The notes: generated by a model from the sequence alone, not told the origin. A stretch of DNA of 64,000 bases from an uncultured Carboxylicivirga sp. (GCF_963674565.1 NZ_OY771430.1:186001-250000), one strand, 5' to 3'. Positions 38,719 to 46,585 are shown, counted from the first letter of the stretch. Translations and numbers: made by a program.

Positions 38719-39959
38719 AATCTTCTTTCCAATGCTTTTAAATTTACCCATGAAGGTGGTAATATCAAAATAAACATTTCAAAAGCAGAGCATAATCTGC
38801 CTAAAGTAAAGCAAAGAAATGTTTGCGGATCGCTGTTATTGATGATGGAGTTGGAATTAAAGAGAGCGAAAAAGAAAAGATCTTTGAACGGTTTTATCAG
38901 ATTGAATCATCTGGTGCAAGGTATTCTTCCGGAACGGGCATTGGTCTTCATCTTTCACGCTCATTGGTTGAATTGCATAAGGGTGTTCTCTTTCTAGAGA
39001 CTCGAAAACAAACACCAGGTAGTGAGTTTGTGATTTTGTTGCCAATGGGAAATGAACATTTGGCATTGGAAGATATGATTACTGAAAAAACATCTATTCC
39101 GGCACCAATAAATAAGGTATACAGGCCTGTAATTTCTGACCATTATGAAGAATCCAAGGAAACTAAACGAACCAAAAGTGATATTAAGATCATGGTGGTG
39201 GAAGATGAAACAGATGTAAGGCAATATTTAAGAGATGAGTTATCCGAGATATATGACGTTATAACTTGTGAAAATGGCAAAAAAGCTCATGAAATTTTAC
39301 TGGAGGAAAAGCCTGATCTGATCATCAGTGATATCATGATGCCGGAGATGGATGGTATTACCTTTTGTAAAAAGGTGAAGAAAAATATGCTGACAAGTCA
39401 CATACCTGTAATTCTTCTAACGGCACTTTCTAAAGAGGAGGATCGTTCAGAAGGAATTGAAACAGGAGCAGATATGTATATGGTAAAACCATTTAATAGT
39501 GATTTCCTGAAAAAGGTTATTCACAATATTCTGGAAAACAGAAAAAAGACCGTTCAGCAATTTAAGCAAAATCCGAATCACGAAATCGAAAATATAGAAC
39601 TAAAGTCACACGACGAAGTGCTGATGCAAGAAGTGATGACTATAATTAAGGATAATATATCCAATGAAGAGTTAAATGTAGAAATGCTGGCTGATGGAAT
39701 TGGTATAAGCAGGGTTCATATGCATCGCAAATTGAAAGAAATAACGAATCAGTCGGCACGTGATTTTATAAAAGGTATCAGAATGAAACAGGCAGCCTAT
39801 TTGCTAACAACAAAAAAGATAAACGTAAGTGAAGTTGCCTATGCAATAGGATATTCGAACCTTTCTAATTTTTCAAGATCATTTAGAGACTTTTATGGAG
39901 TATCGCCTAAAGAGTATATTCAGAAGCAATACGATAAGCTCGACGAAAATAAACAATAA
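38719..39959 (+). pseudogene. hybrid two-component system regulator (HTCS), 5'-truncated and frameshifted
   Basis: The sequence enters in the middle of a kinase ATP-binding domain (NLLSNAFKFTHEGGNIKINI). It changes frame at about 38822, where GTTTGCGG would need one more T, and then continues as LRIAVIDDGVGIKESEKEKIFERFYQ and SGTGIGLHLSRSLVELHKG. A receiver domain (MVVEDETDVR, phospho-Asp in LIISDIMMPEMDG, LLTA) and an AraC-type HTH (EMLADGIGISRVHMHRKLKE, VAYAIGYSNLSNFSRSFRDFYG) complete it. The periplasmic sensor, membrane helix and HisKA are gone. The part from 38823 (a TTG) to 39959 is open and could in principle make a receiver-HTH fragment. It was presumably the regulator of the neighbouring glycosidases. 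Confidence 0.87.
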
Positions 39960-39986
39960 GAATAGGCTAGTGATATCAATTAAAAA

Positions 39987-40016
39987 AAACCTGTAAGTGT
40001 TGACTTACAGGTTTTT
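39987..40016 (+). terminator. Rho-independent terminator of the HTCS gene
   Basis: A perfect 12-bp stem (AAACCTGTAAGT with ACTTACAGGTTT, loop GTTG) is followed by T residues. It is 27 bp past the HTCS stop and marks the last clearly chromosomal feature before the element. Confidence 0.87.
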
Positions 40017-40033
40017 GCTTTAAATTGCTGTTT

Positions 40034-40075
40034 TACTCAGCGGAGAGAGAGGTAAGTGAACCTCTCTTCATATCT
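40034..40075 (-). other. candidate left attachment site: decayed tRNA 3' end
   Basis: Read on the minus strand, 40036-40065 gives GAGAGGTTCACTTACCTCTC followed by TCTCCGC. This resembles a tRNA T-arm plus acceptor 3' strand (tRNA-Ser type, normally GGTTCGAATCC ... CTCTCCGC), but the T-loop lacks the conserved GA, and no other tRNA part is adjacent. It sits exactly between the chromosomal terminator and the first element gene. It may be the displaced 3' end of a tRNA used for integration. The partner copy would be beyond the right edge. Confidence 0.3.
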
Positions 40076-40271
40076 TGTTGTATATCAATATTATAAGTGC
40101 TTTAAAATTTTAACTAGCTACGTTTAAGTCACAAAAACCAACTACGCCATAAACCAGTCAAAACCTACAATATTTCAGGTTCAAATATACATCTTTTTGT
40201 TGGAATGGAAAGAGTGTGATTTTGTTAATAAAATAACATTAGGTATTAATATATATCAATATTTAACATTT

Positions 40272-40279
40272 TACTTTTG
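40272..40279 (+). promoter_or_regulatory. candidate TAnnTTTG promoter box of the RteC-like gene
   Basis: TACTTTTG matches the -7 consensus and lies 48 bp upstream of the start at 40328. The upstream region is AT-rich without a clear TTTG element. The rest of the 368-bp gap from 39960 holds only the terminator and the candidate attachment site. Confidence 0.4.
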
Positions 40280-40327
40280 CCATTTTTTTTTCAAAACCCA
40301 AAAATCACAGTTACACCTAATTAAAAG

Positions 40328-40930
40328 ATGGAAAGAGAAACCCGAAAATTTATTGAAAAAGTCGAAAGAGTATTTGATACTGGAGAAGTATGTATGTGGG
40401 AATTTAGAAAGTTACTTACTGAATGGGGGCAACTTATTAATGATCATTGTTATGATTCGGATAATAGCAAACAAAACTATTTAAGATTACACCAAGCTCA
40501 CCTATATGTAAAATGGTATGGAAGGAAACATCGTCGCAAAAGGAATGAGGATTTGACCGATTTTGTAGAAGCCTTAATTGAATATATCAATGTTGAAATT
40601 CAGAGTTTTGGCATAAATTTTTATGAACAGGAAAGAACAACAGACATTTCTGGGACACTACCAATGACCATGAGCTGGACAGGCAGTAAAAGAGCTTTAA
40701 TTGAGCTTGTATATGCATTAAAATCAGTCAAATGTATCAATGATGGAAATGTCAAAATACAGCATTTGGTTGAGTTTTTTGAAGCTGTTTTTAAAATTAA
40801 TTTAGAATACTTTCATCCTGAACTTAACCGAATGGCACTGCGTACTCCATTGAAAAAAAAGGGAATACGTGCTTATTTCTTAAGTAGCCTGGTTGATGGC
40901 TTCAATGCCAAAATGCAGAATTTTGAATAA
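40328..40930 (+). CDS. rteC-like: RteC-family regulator
   Basis: A 200-residue protein whose second half carries the RteC signature: LPMTMSWTGSKRALIELVYAL, then VKIQHLVEFFEAVFKINLEYFHP and FLSSLVDGFNAKM. In CTnDOT-type Bacteroides conjugative transposons RteC activates excision functions. Here it is the first gene inside the element and is followed by HTH and antirepressor genes, not by the RteA/RteB two-component pair or a tetracycline-resistance gene. That supports a mobile-element control role, with the target unknown. Confidence 0.87.
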   Translation: MERETRKFIEKVERVFDTGEVCMWEFRKLLTEWGQLINDHCYDSDNSKQNYLRLHQAHLYVKWYGRKHRRKRNEDLTDFVEALIEYINVEIQSFGINFYEQERTTDISGTLPMTMSWTGSKRALIELVYALKSVKCINDGNVKIQHLVEFFEAVFKINLEYFHPELNRMALRTPLKKKGIRAYFLSSLVDGFNAKMQNFE

Positions 40931-40935
40931 ATCTT

Positions 40936-40960
40936 ACTCAAGTTGAGTCTCAAGTTGAGT
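40936..40960 (+). promoter_or_regulatory. two tandem palindromic operators
   Basis: ACTCAAGTTGAGT at 40936-40948 is a perfect odd palindrome (6-bp arms, 1-bp centre). CTCAAGTTGAG repeats directly at 40949-40959, so the copies are 13 and 12 bp apart in register. They lie between the RteC stop and the HTH start, about 55 bp upstream of the latter, as expected for an autoregulated operator. Confidence 0.5.
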
Positions 40961-41012
40961 TCATAAAATTTTGCTTGTTTACACCTTTGCCCTGAATAAA
41001 AAACATCAGTGC

Positions 41013-41369
41013 ATGAACGTAATAACAATTGAATCCGAAGCTTATAAAGCTTTAATCGACAAATTAGATTCCCTTTTTCAATTTATTAATTTGAACCAAC
41101 AAGTATTTAATCCTGATGAAGCATGGGTTGACGGTGAAGACGTATGTACATATTTACGCATTAGCATACGGACTTTGCAGAGGTTGCGTAGTAAAGGTAA
41201 AATTACATATTCCACATTAGGAGGTAAAACCTATTATTCAATTTCAGAGCTAAAAAGTCTTTTGGAAAGCCGAAAAATACGAAGTGCTGTAGAGTCTGTG
41301 GATGAGCTATGTGACGTATATAAAGAACGCATCAACAGCCTTCAGGGTAAGACGAGGTATAATCTATAG
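41013..41369 (+). CDS. helix-turn-helix (excisionase/MerR-like) DNA-binding protein
   Basis: A 118-residue protein starting at the ATG at 41013 (MNVITIESEAYKALIDKL); an in-frame upstream codon would add a tail lacking family character. The N-terminal coiled segment is followed by a HTH_17-type winged helix: WVDGEDVCTYLRISIRTLQRLRSKGKITYSTLGGKTYYSISELKSLL. This class is abundant in Bacteroidota conjugative elements, acting as excisionase or regulator. Two palindromes upstream are candidate binding sites. It lies 83 bp after the RteC-like gene. Confidence 0.82.
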   Translation: MNVITIESEAYKALIDKLDSLFQFINLNQQVFNPDEAWVDGEDVCTYLRISIRTLQRLRSKGKITYSTLGGKTYYSISELKSLLESRKIRSAVESVDELCDVYKERINSLQGKTRYNL

Positions 41370-41407
41370 TAGTATGGCATATTAAGAAATACGATAAAGA
41401 TAAAGTA

Positions 41408-41719
41408 ATGATAGTTTACCTCTCCGGAATAAATAATGAAACCGATATTAAGGAAATTGATAGGTTAAAAATTGATTTGTTGACTTTGGGCTGTACCGTT
41501 ATCAGCCCGGAAGACAAAGAGCTTGATAAACTTAATTGGTCTGAGAATCTAAGACTACGATTAAGTTTCATTCATAGTAGTAGCACGATCTATATGCTAC
41601 CTGACTGGAAAGAGAGCTTGATGGCAAGAATCGAGTTGACAGCAGCGATGGATGATAAGATGCCTCTTTGCTTTTCACCAGAAGATATTAGAGGATTATT
41701 AACCACCCTTGACGGCTAA
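41408..41719 (+). CDS. DUF4406 family protein (nucleoside 2-deoxyribosyltransferase-like)
   Basis: A 103-residue protein with the DUF4406 pattern: MIVYLSGI ... GCTVISPEDKELD ... IYMLPDWKESLMARIELTAAM. The fold is that of nucleoside 2-deoxyribosyltransferases, and the conserved Asp and Glu (DW-x4-MARIE) are present. Such genes are common in phages and conjugative elements, where a role in nucleotide modification or signalling is suspected but unproven. A hairpin terminator follows. Confidence 0.82.
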   Translation: MIVYLSGINNETDIKEIDRLKIDLLTLGCTVISPEDKELDKLNWSENLRLRLSFIHSSSTIYMLPDWKESLMARIELTAAMDDKMPLCFSPEDIRGLLTTLDG

Positions 41720-41728
41720 AATGGTTTA

Positions 41729-41762
41729 GGCAGGGTTGAACAAGGGCAGCCCTGCCATTTTT
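41729..41762 (+). terminator. terminator after the DUF4406 gene
   Basis: GGCAGGG at 41729-41735 pairs with CCCTGCC at 41750-41756, with a 14-nt loop, followed by ATTTTT. It separates the regulatory genes from the antirepressor and primase genes. Confidence 0.65.
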
Positions 41763-41785
41763 AGAAACATATCGAAGAAACAATT

Positions 41786-42328
41786 ATGACAAAAAAACAA
41801 AAGATAGTAGCAAAGATTAATAATGTAAGCATTATGCTGATTGATGGTGCTGATAAACTTGTACCGATAAGACCGATTTGCGAAGCATTAGGTATTGATG
41901 CCAAGAATCAAAGGACAAAAATTCAGAATGATGAGATATTAGATTCTATTGGGGTGCTCAGCACCTCAGTTGGAGCAGATGGAAAAGATCGAGAGATGTT
42001 TTGTTTGCCTTATATGTATGCTTTGGGGTGGCTTTTTACCATTAATCCAAAGAACGTTAAAACAGAAGCCAGGGAAACCATTCTTAAATTTAAAATGGAA
42101 TGTTACGCGGCTTTATTTAACCACTTCTCCGATCAATCTGAATTCCTGGAGCAAAAACAAAAAGTCCTGGAACAGAAAATGGAAGAAGTTGAACGTATCC
42201 GTAATGATTATACCCAAACAAAGAACCAGTTTAATGAAGCCAGAAAAGTACTCAATGATGTTAAGGAAATGACCTTTGAGGAATGGCAACTAAACAAACG
42301 ACAATTGACATTAGATTTTAAAAATTAA
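41786..42328 (+). CDS. phage antirepressor N-terminal domain protein
   Basis: A 180-residue protein. The first ~110 residues match the P22 antirepressor N-terminal domain: LVPIRPICEALGIDAKNQRTKIQNDEIL and MFCLPYMYALGWLFTINPKNVKTEARETI. The rest is a long charged coiled coil (SEFLEQKQKVLEQKMEEVERIRNDYTQTKNQFNEARKVL), probably for oligomerisation. Antirepressors control lysogeny or excision in phages. It lies 13 bp upstream of the primase gene and is likely co-transcribed with it. Confidence 0.82.
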   Translation: MTKKQKIVAKINNVSIMLIDGADKLVPIRPICEALGIDAKNQRTKIQNDEILDSIGVLSTSVGADGKDREMFCLPYMYALGWLFTINPKNVKTEARETILKFKMECYAALFNHFSDQSEFLEQKQKVLEQKMEEVERIRNDYTQTKNQFNEARKVLNDVKEMTFEEWQLNKRQLTLDFKN

Positions 42329-42341
42329 AGGGGTAGCATAA

Positions 42342-45300
42342 ATGGATGCAAACAAGGTCATAGAACAGGTGAACGACCATATCCTCAATATTGTCGAGAA
42401 CTTTATAGAATTAAAACACAGGGGCAGCAACTTCATGGGGTGCTGCCCTTTTCATAACGAGAAAACACCTTCATTGAGTGTTAACCCGGCAAAGGGTATT
42501 TTTAAATGTTTTGGCTGTGGCAAAGGAGGAAACGCTATTGAGTTTATTAAGGAACATGAAGGCGTTGATTTTAAAGATGCAGTTGAAATCGGAGCAAAGA
42601 AGCTGGGTGTAAATTTTCAATGGAAGCAAAGTCCCAACTTTGATGAAATAAAGTATAAGCATGAAGAAAGTTTAAAGATAGCATGTGGTGTGATTGAAAA
42701 GTTCTTTTTGGAACAGGTAATACAAAAGGAAGCTCAGCAGTACATTGAAGAACGAAAACTAGTTATTCCCAAAGACAGCAGCTTCAACATCGGTTATGCT
42801 CCTAACGGGAATGCACTCTTGGCTCATGCAAGAAAAAGCGGACTGAAAACGGAAATACTTGAGGAAATTGGAGTATTGAAAAGCAACGATAAAGGTATCT
42901 ACGATTTCTTCAGAAATAGATTGATATTTCCTATCTCTAATTCACGAGGACAAACAATCGCTTTTGCAGGGCGTGATTTAGACAATGAAACCAAGATAAA
43001 ATACTTAAACACACCAGAAAGCTGCATCTATACAAAAGGAAATGAGCTATATGCTTTAAATGAAGCGAGGTTTGCCATAAAAAAGGAGGACAGGGCATAT
43101 ATAACAGAAGGTTATACCGATGTATTAAGATTGCATTCAATAGAGGTTTTAAATTCGGTTGCTACTGGTGGAACAGCTCTTACTTTGGGGCAGGTTAAAC
43201 TACTGAGACGTTATACCAATAAGGTGACATTAATCTTTGATGGAGATAAAGCAGGACAGAATGCTACAGATAGAAATGCAGAGATATTGATTAAAAACCA
43301 GTTCCATGTTTCGGTAATAGTCTTACCTGATAAACAAGACCCTGATTCACTTTTTACGACCAAAGAACAATTTCTTCAGTATAACAATCAGCAAGCCGAT
43401 TATATAGTTTATAAAACTTCACAATATGCAGAAAGATTTGCTTCCGACCCGGTTAAAAAATCGGAAGCGATTAAACGAATCTCCATGCTGATTGCAAACT
43501 ACGATAAGACAAAGCAAGAGGTTTATATTGACTTTGTAGCAGAACATATAAAGCCTAAAAAGGCATGGCAGGATGCCATTAAAGAGTTTACCAAAGAGGA
43601 GCCTAAAAGAAGTCACCGCTATAATATACCAGAGCATGTTAGCCTGAATAAGTTTGACCGTTGGGGCTTCTATGTGGAGAACAATTGTTACGTGTTCCGG
43701 AATAAGAAAGGCGATGACTTTGTACATCATTCCAATTTTGTAATGACCCCACTCTTTCACATCGAAAGCCCGATTAATGCCAAACGATTATATGAAATAA
43801 AGAATCGTCATAATCTGGTTAAAATAATCGAACTTCCCCAACGTGATATGGTTAGTATTACTGCCTTTAAGCTCCAGATAGAATCATTGGGTAATTTTTT
43901 GTGGACTGGAGGTGAAAGTGAATTAAATAAACTCAAAGCCTGGCTTTATGAAAAAACAAAAAGCTGCAAAGAAATAATGCAGTTGGGATGGCAAAGAGAA
44001 GGCTTCTTTTGTTGGGGGAACGGAATATTTAATGGAGATGAATTTATTAAAGCAGACCGCTATGGAATCGTAAAACACCAGGATAAGTATTTCTATATCC
44101 CTGCCTGTTCTGAAATCTATTCAGGTGACGATACCCTTTTTGAATTTGAACGACATTTTATTCATAACGAAGGAAATATTACACTGTATGAATATGCTAC
44201 AAAATACTATGGTGTATTCGGGCTAAATGGTATCGTAACCTTATCATTCTATTTTGCCTGTTTATTTATGGATATTATTGCAAAACGATTTGATAAATTT
44301 CCAATCCTGAACATGTATGGCCAGAAAGGTTCTGGTAAGAATACATGTGCAGAAAGCATTTTGTATATGTTTGGGAGAAAAGGTAAAGTTCCCAATCTTC
44401 ATAACTCCAGTAAACCATCTATTGCCGACCATGTGGCAACCAGTTCCAATGCTGTTTGTGTTCTCGATGAATATCGTAATGATTTGGAAATGGAAAAGCG
44501 TGAGCTGCTCAAAGGGTTTTGGGACAAAACCGGACGGACACGCATGAATATGGACAAGGACAAGAAAAAGGAAACGTCTAAAGTGAACCAGGGAATCATT
44601 GTCTGTGGTCAACAAATAGCTACTGCAGATATTGCATTATTTAGCCGATTCATTGCCCTGGGATTCTCAAAAACGGTATTCTCCTATGAGGAAAAGCGTT
44701 TGTTTGAAGAATTGGAGCAGATTAACAAGCAAGGATTGACACAGATAACTCACCAGTTACTAAAGCATCGAGAAACTTTTGCCAGAAACTATAACAAAAC
44801 GGTTGATACAGTTAGTGATAAGTTCCGGGAATTATTGGGTACAATAGCAGTTGAAACAAGGATATACAACAATTGGTTAACTGTAGCATCAGCTTATGCA
44901 ACGATTTCAAATATAGTGGAATTGCCATTTTTGTATGAAGAAATCATGGAGCTGTTTGTGAAAATGATGATTGAACAAAACAAGGAAACAGCCAGGAACG
45001 ATGATTTGGGTATCTTCTGGAAAACTGTTCAATATCTTATTAGCTCCAATGTCTTATTTGAAGAGGGCGATTACCGTGTGGTTTATGCAGAAAGAATTGA
45101 ACGCACTTTTAAAGAGGAGGGCAAGTGGCAAAAGTCAGATATAGTTTTTCAGAAACCACTTAAACTTCTTTACCTATCCGTAAGTAGGGTGTTTGGCTTA
45201 TATAAATCACAAGCTTTACGTGAGGGAGATAAACCATTGCCCGATGCAACAGTGGAGTATTACCTGAAGAATAGTCCCGCTTTTATTTGTGACACAAAGA

Positions 45301-45461
45301 AAGTCAGTTTTAAAAAGATGGATGCAAAATCGGGATACCAGGAATTGGATGAAAGAGGCAATAAAAAATATACCAGCACTACGGCTTTTGTGTTCTATCT
45401 TGATAAGTTGAACTTAAACCTTGATACTAAATCGGAGCCTGTTCATGATTCCAATAGATAA
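42342..45461 (+). CDS. primase-helicase: CHC2 zinc finger, TOPRIM and P-loop ATPase
   Basis: A 1039-residue replication protein. Residues ~33-62 form a DnaG-type zinc finger (CCPFHNEKTPSLSVNP, FKCFGCGKGG). A primase core with TOPRIM follows at ~245-335 (YITEGYTDVLRLH, VTLIFDGDKAGQNAT). A middle domain is followed at ~655-800 by a P-loop with Walker A GQKGSGKN and a Walker B-like VCVLDEYRND; the region reads like the helicase half of phage and plasmid primase-helicases. The C-terminus is unassigned. It should prime and unwind element DNA, giving the element its own replication near the iteron array downstream. A hairpin terminator follows. Confidence 0.88.
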   Translation: MDANKVIEQVNDHILNIVENFIELKHRGSNFMGCCPFHNEKTPSLSVNPAKGIFKCFGCGKGGNAIEFIKEHEGVDFKDAVEIGAKKLGVNFQWKQSPNFDEIKYKHEESLKIACGVIEKFFLEQVIQKEAQQYIEERKLVIPKDSSFNIGYAPNGNALLAHARKSGLKTEILEEIGVLKSNDKGIYDFFRNRLIFPISNSRGQTIAFAGRDLDNETKIKYLNTPESCIYTKGNELYALNEARFAIKKEDRAYITEGYTDVLRLHSIEVLNSVATGGTALTLGQVKLLRRYTNKVTLIFDGDKAGQNATDRNAEILIKNQFHVSVIVLPDKQDPDSLFTTKEQFLQYNNQQADYIVYKTSQYAERFASDPVKKSEAIKRISMLIANYDKTKQEVYIDFVAEHIKPKKAWQDAIKEFTKEEPKRSHRYNIPEHVSLNKFDRWGFYVENNCYVFRNKKGDDFVHHSNFVMTPLFHIESPINAKRLYEIKNRHNLVKIIELPQRDMVSITAFKLQIESLGNFLWTGGESELNKLKAWLYEKTKSCKEIMQLGWQREGFFCWGNGIFNGDEFIKADRYGIVKHQDKYFYIPACSEIYSGDDTLFEFERHFIHNEGNITLYEYATKYYGVFGLNGIVTLSFYFACLFMDIIAKRFDKFPILNMYGQKGSGKNTCAESILYMFGRKGKVPNLHNSSKPSIADHVATSSNAVCVLDEYRNDLEMEKRELLKGFWDKTGRTRMNMDKDKKKETSKVNQGIIVCGQQIATADIALFSRFIALGFSKTVFSYEEKRLFEELEQINKQGLTQITHQLLKHRETFARNYNKTVDTVSDKFRELLGTIAVETRIYNNWLTVASAYATISNIVELPFLYEEIMELFVKMMIEQNKETARNDDLGIFWKTVQYLISSNVLFEEGDYRVVYAERIERTFKEEGKWQKSDIVFQKPLKLLYLSVSRVFGLYKSQALREGDKPLPDATVEYYLKNSPAFICDTKKVSFKKMDAKSGYQELDERGNKKYTSTTAFVFYLDKLNLNLDTKSEPVHDSNR

Positions 45462-45492
45462 TAGTATGTAGTTTCAGCTAGATTGCAATTAG

Positions 45493-45522
45493 CTCGGTAT
45501 CAATTTTGGTATCGGGTTTTTT
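45493..45522 (+). terminator. hairpin with paired GGTATC direct repeats, copy 1
   Basis: CTCGGTATC and GGTATCGGG pair using G-U wobbles around an AATTTT-type loop and are followed by T6. It lies 31 bp past the primase stop. A near-identical copy occurs at 45922-45951. Confidence 0.6.
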
Positions 45523-45597
45523 GTTGGTTTATAGCAAGAAAAGGAAGTCTGTTTTATACCTTTCATTCTCACATTTATTAATTAAAAAAATAGGATT

Positions 45598-45895
45598 ATG
45601 ACTAAAAAAAAGAAATGAAAAGGTTCTTAGAAGCCTTGAAGAATTGAACAAACAGATGTCGGAACTGATTCAATTACAACGTAAAGCTATTACTGGTTAT
45701 GATTACATCAATACTAAAGAATTGGCAGAGATGTTAGGCATTAGTATAAAGACTGTTTATGCCAGAGTTTATAACAGGCAAATTCCTTTTTATAAGCCTG
45801 GTGGAAAGACATTAATGTTTAAGCTGTCAGAAATTCAAGAATGGATTAAAGCTGGTCGTCATTCAACGATTGAAGAAATAAAAGAAAAGATTTAA
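45598..45895 (+). pseudogene. helix-turn-helix (HTH_17) protein, start separated by an A8 frameshift
   Basis: The clear coding part runs to 45895: TGYDYINTKELAEMLGISIKTVYARVYNRQIPFYKPGGKTLMFKLSEIQEWI, a classic excisionase-type winged helix. The only ATG with suitable spacing upstream is at 45598, but its frame stops after six codons. Dropping one A from the A8 run at 45604-45611 gives MTKKRNEKVLRSLEELNKQMSEL, which reads well into the domain. So the gene is a fresh frameshift, an assembly error, or uses slippage. Otherwise translation would have to start at TTG 45644 or the ATG at 45656. The product probably controls replication or excision, given the neighbouring iterons. Confidence 0.72.
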
Positions 45896-45921
45896 AGTTC
45901 TTTATGAAATTGGAAAATCTG

Positions 45922-45951
45922 CCCGGTATCAATATTGGTATCGGGTTTTTG
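45922..45951 (+). terminator. hairpin with paired GGTATC direct repeats, copy 2
   Basis: CCCGGTATC and GGTATCGGG (loop AATATT, two G-U pairs) are followed by T5. It lies 27 bp past the HTH stop and is the twin of the hairpin at 45493-45522. Confidence 0.65.
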
Positions 45952-46033
45952 TTGCCATTTTTTAAGCGAATAGAGAAAAAATCGAAACAAACAGCACTTT
46001 TTACTCAAAACATGAAATATTCTTACAAAACCA

Positions 46034-46266
46034 GTTACTTAGGTTACTTAGATTACTTAGAAAGATGTAAATAATAGAATACAAGTATATTATATCTATT
46101 TACACTATACATTCAAGTTACTTGGGGTTACTTAGAGTTACTTAGGATTTTGATGTTTTGGACGTTGGTTACTTAGTTACTTAGGAAATGTAATTGAATT
46201 GAAATACATAAATATCTGAAAAAGTGTTGGTTAATTCATATAAGTAACCTAAGTAACTTAAGTAAG
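46034..46266. repeat. iteron array, candidate replication origin
   Basis: The 9-bp unit GTTACTTAG recurs as a tandem triplet at 46034-46060 (third copy ATTACTTAG), a second triplet at about 10-bp spacing at 46117-46145, and an overlapping pair at 46168-46184. Three inverted copies follow at 46240-46266 (the last degenerate). Between the first two clusters lies a very AT-rich segment (46061-46110) that could be the melting region. The array sits in a gene-free stretch of 408 bp between the primase/HTH genes and three small genes including a J-domain gene. Iterons of this kind bind plasmid initiators; a partition site is the alternative. Confidence 0.72.
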
Positions 46267-46303
46267 GGAAATGTAGGTTCTTTACGATAGTTTTGTTCTT
46301 TTT

Positions 46304-46585
46304 ATGAGAATTGAAAAAGCTATCTTTACTTCCTTAGCCGTCAGGGGTATAATTGCGTATGTTATGCCCAAAATATTTCAAAGTATTAAACAAGTAAGTC
46401 TCTATCTGGAGCGATATTCAGCTAAGCAGTCTCTACAATGTCTGAATATAGGCTCAGGTTATCTATTTATTCAAAAAAGCTTAGAAAAGCAGTCACAAGC
46501 TCTTAAAACAATGTCTTTGGACTTGCTCTATCCAGTATTTTTAATACTATCTAGCTTATTTATTTATCAAAATACAATTGTATGA
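46304..46585 (+). CDS. uncharacterised 93-residue protein
   Basis: I do not recognise this protein. It contains basic and amphipathic segments (IIAYVMPKIFQSIKQVSLYLERY) and a hydrophobic C-terminal helix (DLLYPVFLILSSLFIYQ). It begins 38 bp after the iteron array. Its stop codon overlaps the next start as ATGA, suggesting translational coupling, which is the main support for it being a real gene. No Shine-Dalgarno of note is seen. Confidence 0.5.
   Translation: MRIEKAIFTSLAVRGIIAYVMPKIFQSIKQVSLYLERYSAKQSLQCLNIGSGYLFIQKSLEKQSQALKTMSLDLLYPVFLILSSLFIYQNTIV

Noticed and set aside
38569..38751. A 60-residue minus-strand reading frame covering the GH43/HTCS junction.
   Set aside because: It crosses the deletion junction in a frame different from GH43 and has no coding character; it is a chance frame.
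40034..40110. An intact tRNA-Ser gene at the element boundary.
   Set aside because: Only a T-arm and acceptor-like 3' part is recognisable, the T-loop is non-canonical, and no anticodon arm, D-arm or 5' acceptor strand lies next to it.
40971..41012. An upstream in-frame start for the element HTH protein.
   Set aside because: The added 14 residues have no family character and sit in the operator region; the ATG at 41013 gives the usual protein length.
46034..46266. The clustered 9-bp repeats could be a CRISPR array.
   Set aside because: Units are far too short, spacing is 8-10 bp within clusters with no unique spacers, and no cas gene is near. They fit iterons.
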